The notes below the pieces were generated by a model. That model did no database searches and was not told where the DNA came from. It was given only the letters and a program-made list of their open reading frames with translations. From Syntrophaceae bacterium UBA5744 (GTDB lineage: Bacteria; Desulfobacterota; Syntrophia; Syntrophales; UBA2192), in the NCBI GenBank assembly GCA_002419215.1, contig DIFQ01000055.1:174-8355 (forward strand): a stretch of 8,182 bases of DNA, read 5' to 3'. This document shows, piece by piece, positions 6,232 to 8,182 of the stretch. Positions within the stretch are counted from its first letter, which is position 1, and every line of letters begins with the position of its first letter. The position numbers were made by a program, and so were the translations under genes.

Positions 6232-6967
6232 AGGGCCTCCGGCCCTTCCCCGTCGGGTACGTCAATTCCCCCCCGTGATACCCGATGAGGCTTGTGATCG
6301 GGGCCAGCGACAGAAGCATTGCGATGTACACAACGCGCCCGGCGCCGGCCGCCTCCATGATGTCCGTCACGGAAAACCGCCACGCGAAAGCAGCCGCGGA
6401 AATCACGAGAAGGAGCCAGGAAAGCCGTATCTTGATCGTGACACGACGCATGGGCTTTGCCATGTAGTTGAGCCACCAGGTGAACCAGCCCGTGAGCATG
6501 GCAAACGGCGTGAAGAGGATCCCGCCTGCAAGACAATAAAACGCCGTCACCTCGAAGGACTTCTCCCCCGTGATCATGGAGAGGATCTCGAAGAACGTGG
6601 CCGAGACCATGAACACGATGGGGAAGTGGACAACCATGGGGTGGGGGTGGCGCCGCAGGAAGGGAAACCGCTCGAGAAGGCCGGCGAGCCGGTCCGGCAT
6701 GGGTCTTTCGCCGGTCGCCTCTTTTTTCAGCGTGCCCACCCGGCGCACCTTCTCCAGCACCTCTTTGCCGTGGGGCGCCGCAGCGATGTCCCCGGAGAGA
6801 TCCCGGCCGGCATGGTGGCGCTTCATGTGGAGGCCGCCCTTCCAGAGCTTGCTTGCGCTCACGTCGTAAACGAAGCCGTCGACGGCGACGAAGGCCGGCT
6901 TCGAGTTGTTTCCGTCACTCTCGCCGAGTGCCTTCCCGTCGTATTCCTTCAACTCCGGTTCGGCCAA
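6230..6967 (-). CDS. Cytochrome b5-like heme-binding domain fused to DUF2231 membrane domain
   Basis: A 245-residue fusion. Residues 5-80 form a cytochrome b5-like/steroid-binding domain: PAFVAVDGFVYDVS (24-37), LWKGG (41-45), then His47, His51, His52 and His66 (in APHG). Two of these histidines are probable axial heme ligands. Residues 107-232 are a DUF2231-like four-helix membrane domain, with the typical HPHPMVVHFP (107-116), helices near 110-132, 141-163, 182-200 and 212-230, and YHGGELTY (230-237) near the end. The start is a TTG at 6967, supported by GGGAGGTGG (6972-6980) ideally spaced. It lies 18 nt after cydB, so it is likely co-transcribed with the bd oxidase. I infer an electron-transfer or heme-related role at the membrane, possibly feeding or supporting cytochrome bd; no catalytic function can be assigned. 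Confidence 0.85.
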   Translation of the reverse strand: MAEPELKEYDGKALGESDGNNSKPAFVAVDGFVYDVSASKLWKGGLHMKRHHAGRDLSGDIAAAPHGKEVLEKVRRVGTLKKEATGERPMPDRLAGLLERFPFLRRHPHPMVVHFPIVFMVSATFFEILSMITGEKSFEVTAFYCLAGGILFTPFAMLTGWFTWWLNYMAKPMRRVTIKIRLSWLLLVISAAAFAWRFSVTDIMEAAGAGRVVYIAMLLSLAPITSLIGYHGGELTYPTGKGRRP

Positions 6968-6971
6968 GAAG

Positions 6972-6980
6972 CCACCTCCC
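6972..6980 (-). promoter_or_regulatory. Strong Shine-Dalgarno site that fixes a TTG start
   Basis: Read on the minus strand, GGGAGGTGG precedes the TTG at 6967, with 7 nt between GGAGG and the start. It sits in the 18-nt gap after the cydB stop. It decides the TTG start, because there is no in-frame ATG before residue 48, which lies inside the b5-like domain. Confidence 0.8.
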
Positions 6981-6985
6981 GTCGA

Positions 6986-8008
6986 TCAGTTCTCCGCCTT
7001 GCCCTCTTGCGGGCCTTCTCCCGCCTTGCCGCGAAAGACGAGATACTGCCAGGCGTTGTAGGCCAGCATCACGGGCAGCAGCACGGCGCTCACGAAAAAG
7101 AGAAACCACAGCGACCGGGCAGGGGCTGCCGCATCGAAGATCGTCAGCGACGGCGGGACGGCCGTGGGGTAGAGAGCCGCGGCAAGCCCGACGACAAGGG
7201 TGAGAAAGAGCAGGACACTCCACTGGAAGGGCTTGTCCTGCTCCGCCTTCTTGAGGCTGCGCAGCAGCATGGCAAACTCGAAAAGAAAGATGGGCAGAGT
7301 AAAGTAAATGTAGCGGCCCTGCCTGAGCGAAAGCAGGGAATAGCGGCCCTCGTAGTACTGCAGGGACATCCACAGAAGGATCACGGAAAGCCCGGCCAGG
7401 ACGGCCCAGGCGGCTATGACGGCAGCCCGGATCGAGCGCTCCCGGAGCGCGCCGTCCGTCTTCATGGCCAGCCAGGTCGTGCCCAGGAGGACAAACCCCG
7501 CGGTCCCGCCAACGGCGATGAGGGCCGCAAAGGGGTTGAGCCAATCCCCGAACCCCCCGGCGAACTGCCCGTTGGCAACGGGCATGCCGCTCAAAAGCCC
7601 CCCCAGGGTGAACCCCTGGGCGATCGTCGCGACAAGACTTCCCAGCCCGAAGGCGAGGCCCCAGCGGGCGCGGTTGGGCGATTCGTCGTAGAATTCGATG
7701 GCGACACCCCGGAAGGCTAGCCCTGCAAGCATGAGCATGACGGGAACGTAGAGGGCGGACATGGCCACCCCGTAGACGACGGGGAAGGATCCGAAAAGAA
7801 CGCCCCCCAGGATGACAAGCCACGTCTGGCTTGCGTGCCAGGTCGAGGCAATGCTGTGGATCATGACGCCCCGTTCCTCTTCGCGGCGGGCCGCAAGCGA
7901 AAAGATCCCCACCCCCAGGTTGTAGCCGTCGGTGGCCATGTAAAGAAAGAGGACCAATCCCAGGATCAGGAAGAAGAAATCGGGCAAATAGGTCTGCAGG
8001 GTTTCCAT
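6986..8008 (-). CDS. cydB: Cytochrome bd ubiquinol oxidase subunit II
   Basis: Membrane subunit of cytochrome bd oxidase, which oxidises quinol and reduces oxygen to water in the cytoplasmic membrane. The 340-residue protein has the family's many hydrophobic helices. Recognisable family segments are ATDGYNLGVG (25-34), SIASTWHASQTWLV (52-65), FRGVAIEFY (99-107, with Arg100 at the same number as in E. coli CydB), WLNPFAAL (156-163) and YPTAVPPSLTIFDAA (280-294). Compared with E. coli as I recall it, TDGFD reads TDGYN and the WDGNQVW region reads WHASQTW, so it is a divergent subgroup. The frame is open to 8149, but the ATG at 8008 is preceded by AGGAGG (8015-8020) with 6-nt spacing. The extension would also overlap cydA and is Arg/Trp-rich. 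It lies 13 nt after cydA in the same operon. Short hydrophilic C-terminal tail (326-340). Confidence 0.94.
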   Translation of the reverse strand: METLQTYLPDFFFLILGLVLFLYMATDGYNLGVGIFSLAARREEERGVMIHSIASTWHASQTWLVILGGVLFGSFPVVYGVAMSALYVPVMLMLAGLAFRGVAIEFYDESPNRARWGLAFGLGSLVATIAQGFTLGGLLSGMPVANGQFAGGFGDWLNPFAALIAVGGTAGFVLLGTTWLAMKTDGALRERSIRAAVIAAWAVLAGLSVILLWMSLQYYEGRYSLLSLRQGRYIYFTLPIFLFEFAMLLRSLKKAEQDKPFQWSVLLFLTLVVGLAAALYPTAVPPSLTIFDAAAPARSLWFLFFVSAVLLPVMLAYNAWQYLVFRGKAGEGPQEGKAEN

Positions 8009-8021
8009 CGGTTTCCTCCTC

Positions 8022-8182
8022 TCAATCCGCTGCCGGTTTCGTCTGCGGCGGCGCCATCGCCGCGGCATCGGGCCCCTGGGCCAGCACCCTTGCGGCCAGC
8101 GCCAGAAATGCCGCCGCGAGCAGGCCGGCAACCAGGAGGTAGCCCGCAAGCGATGCGGCGACCGCCCCCGCCGGAAGCGGCG
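8022..8182 (-). CDS. cydA: Cytochrome bd oxidase subunit I, C-terminal end (partial)
   Basis: Only the last 52 codons are present; the gene continues beyond the window edge. The visible end is one hydrophobic helix (including GYLLVAGLLAAAFLALA) followed by ARVLAQGPDAA and a short Ala/Pro tail ending at TGA (8022-8024). A final membrane helix followed by a basic-GPD segment is typical of CydA C-termini, and the position 13 nt before cydB on the same strand fits the standard cydAB order. The heme-ligand and Q-loop regions are outside the window, so the subtype cannot be judged. The identification rests mainly on context. Confidence 0.75.
   Translation of the reverse strand, partial: PLPAGAVAASLAGYLLVAGLLAAAFLALAARVLAQGPDAAAMAPPQTKPAAD

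Noticed and set aside
7601..7620. Hairpin CCCAGGG-TGAA-CCCCTGGG
   Set aside because: Lies inside cydB coding sequence in a GC-rich context and is explained by codon use.
6275..7720. Long plus-strand open frame (481 codons) opposite cydB and the b5/DUF2231 gene
   Set aside because: It is antisense to two well-supported genes; its composition (Arg/Gly/Glu/His-rich, low hydrophobic order) is typical of a GC-rich shadow frame and it resembles no family.
8009..8149. 47-residue N-terminal extension of CydB
   Set aside because: Overlaps the cydA end, is Arg/Trp-rich, and the ATG at 8008 has a strong ribosome site and the expected CydB start.

Overview
The window looks like a GC-rich bacterial chromosome segment with compact operons, strong Shine-Dalgarno sites (GGAGG-type), and intergenic gaps filled with short palindromic repeats. 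The gene mix is a Methanosarcina-like gamma carbonic anhydrase, cytochrome bd oxidase, a cytochrome b5-like/DUF2231 membrane protein and a Gld-type ABC module. It fits an anaerobic or microaerobic Desulfobacterota-like (deltaproteobacterial) organism. That placement is inference; no rRNA or other phylogenetic marker is present.

Layout. (1) 1-1563, minus strand: a Cam-type gamma carbonic anhydrase (92-703) and dephospho-CoA kinase coaE (937-1563). The gaps around and between them hold at least three kinds of repeat. (2) 1801-6149, plus strand: a tight four-gene operon encoding an ABC ATPase, a GldF-like permease, a GldG-like auxiliary protein with terminal membrane anchors, and a DUF4340 protein. 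Stop and start codons are 1 nt apart or overlap by 7 and 19 nt, so translation is probably coupled and the four products probably form one membrane complex. (3) 6150-6229: a short convergent intergenic region with a perfect hairpin and an inverted array of 8-nt units. (4) 6230-8182, minus strand: cydA (only its C-terminal end is in the window), cydB, and a cytochrome b5-like/DUF2231 fusion that starts with TTG behind a strong ribosome binding site. This reads as a cytochrome bd oxidase operon with an added predicted heme membrane protein.

No complete new defence system or mobile element is visible. The most unusual feature is the repeat content. Two hairpins built from strictly 7-nt-periodic units flank coaE in opposite orientation and share a core (GAAGAATTC and TTGTCTTC). 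A different inverted array with 8-nt periodicity lies between the convergent operons. A nested pair of palindromic repeats lies between coaE and the carbonic anhydrase gene. At three gene ends the stop codon lies inside or at the edge of the repeat structure. The protein-side points of interest are the uncharacterised four-gene ABC module and the b5/DUF2231 fusion linked to cydAB.
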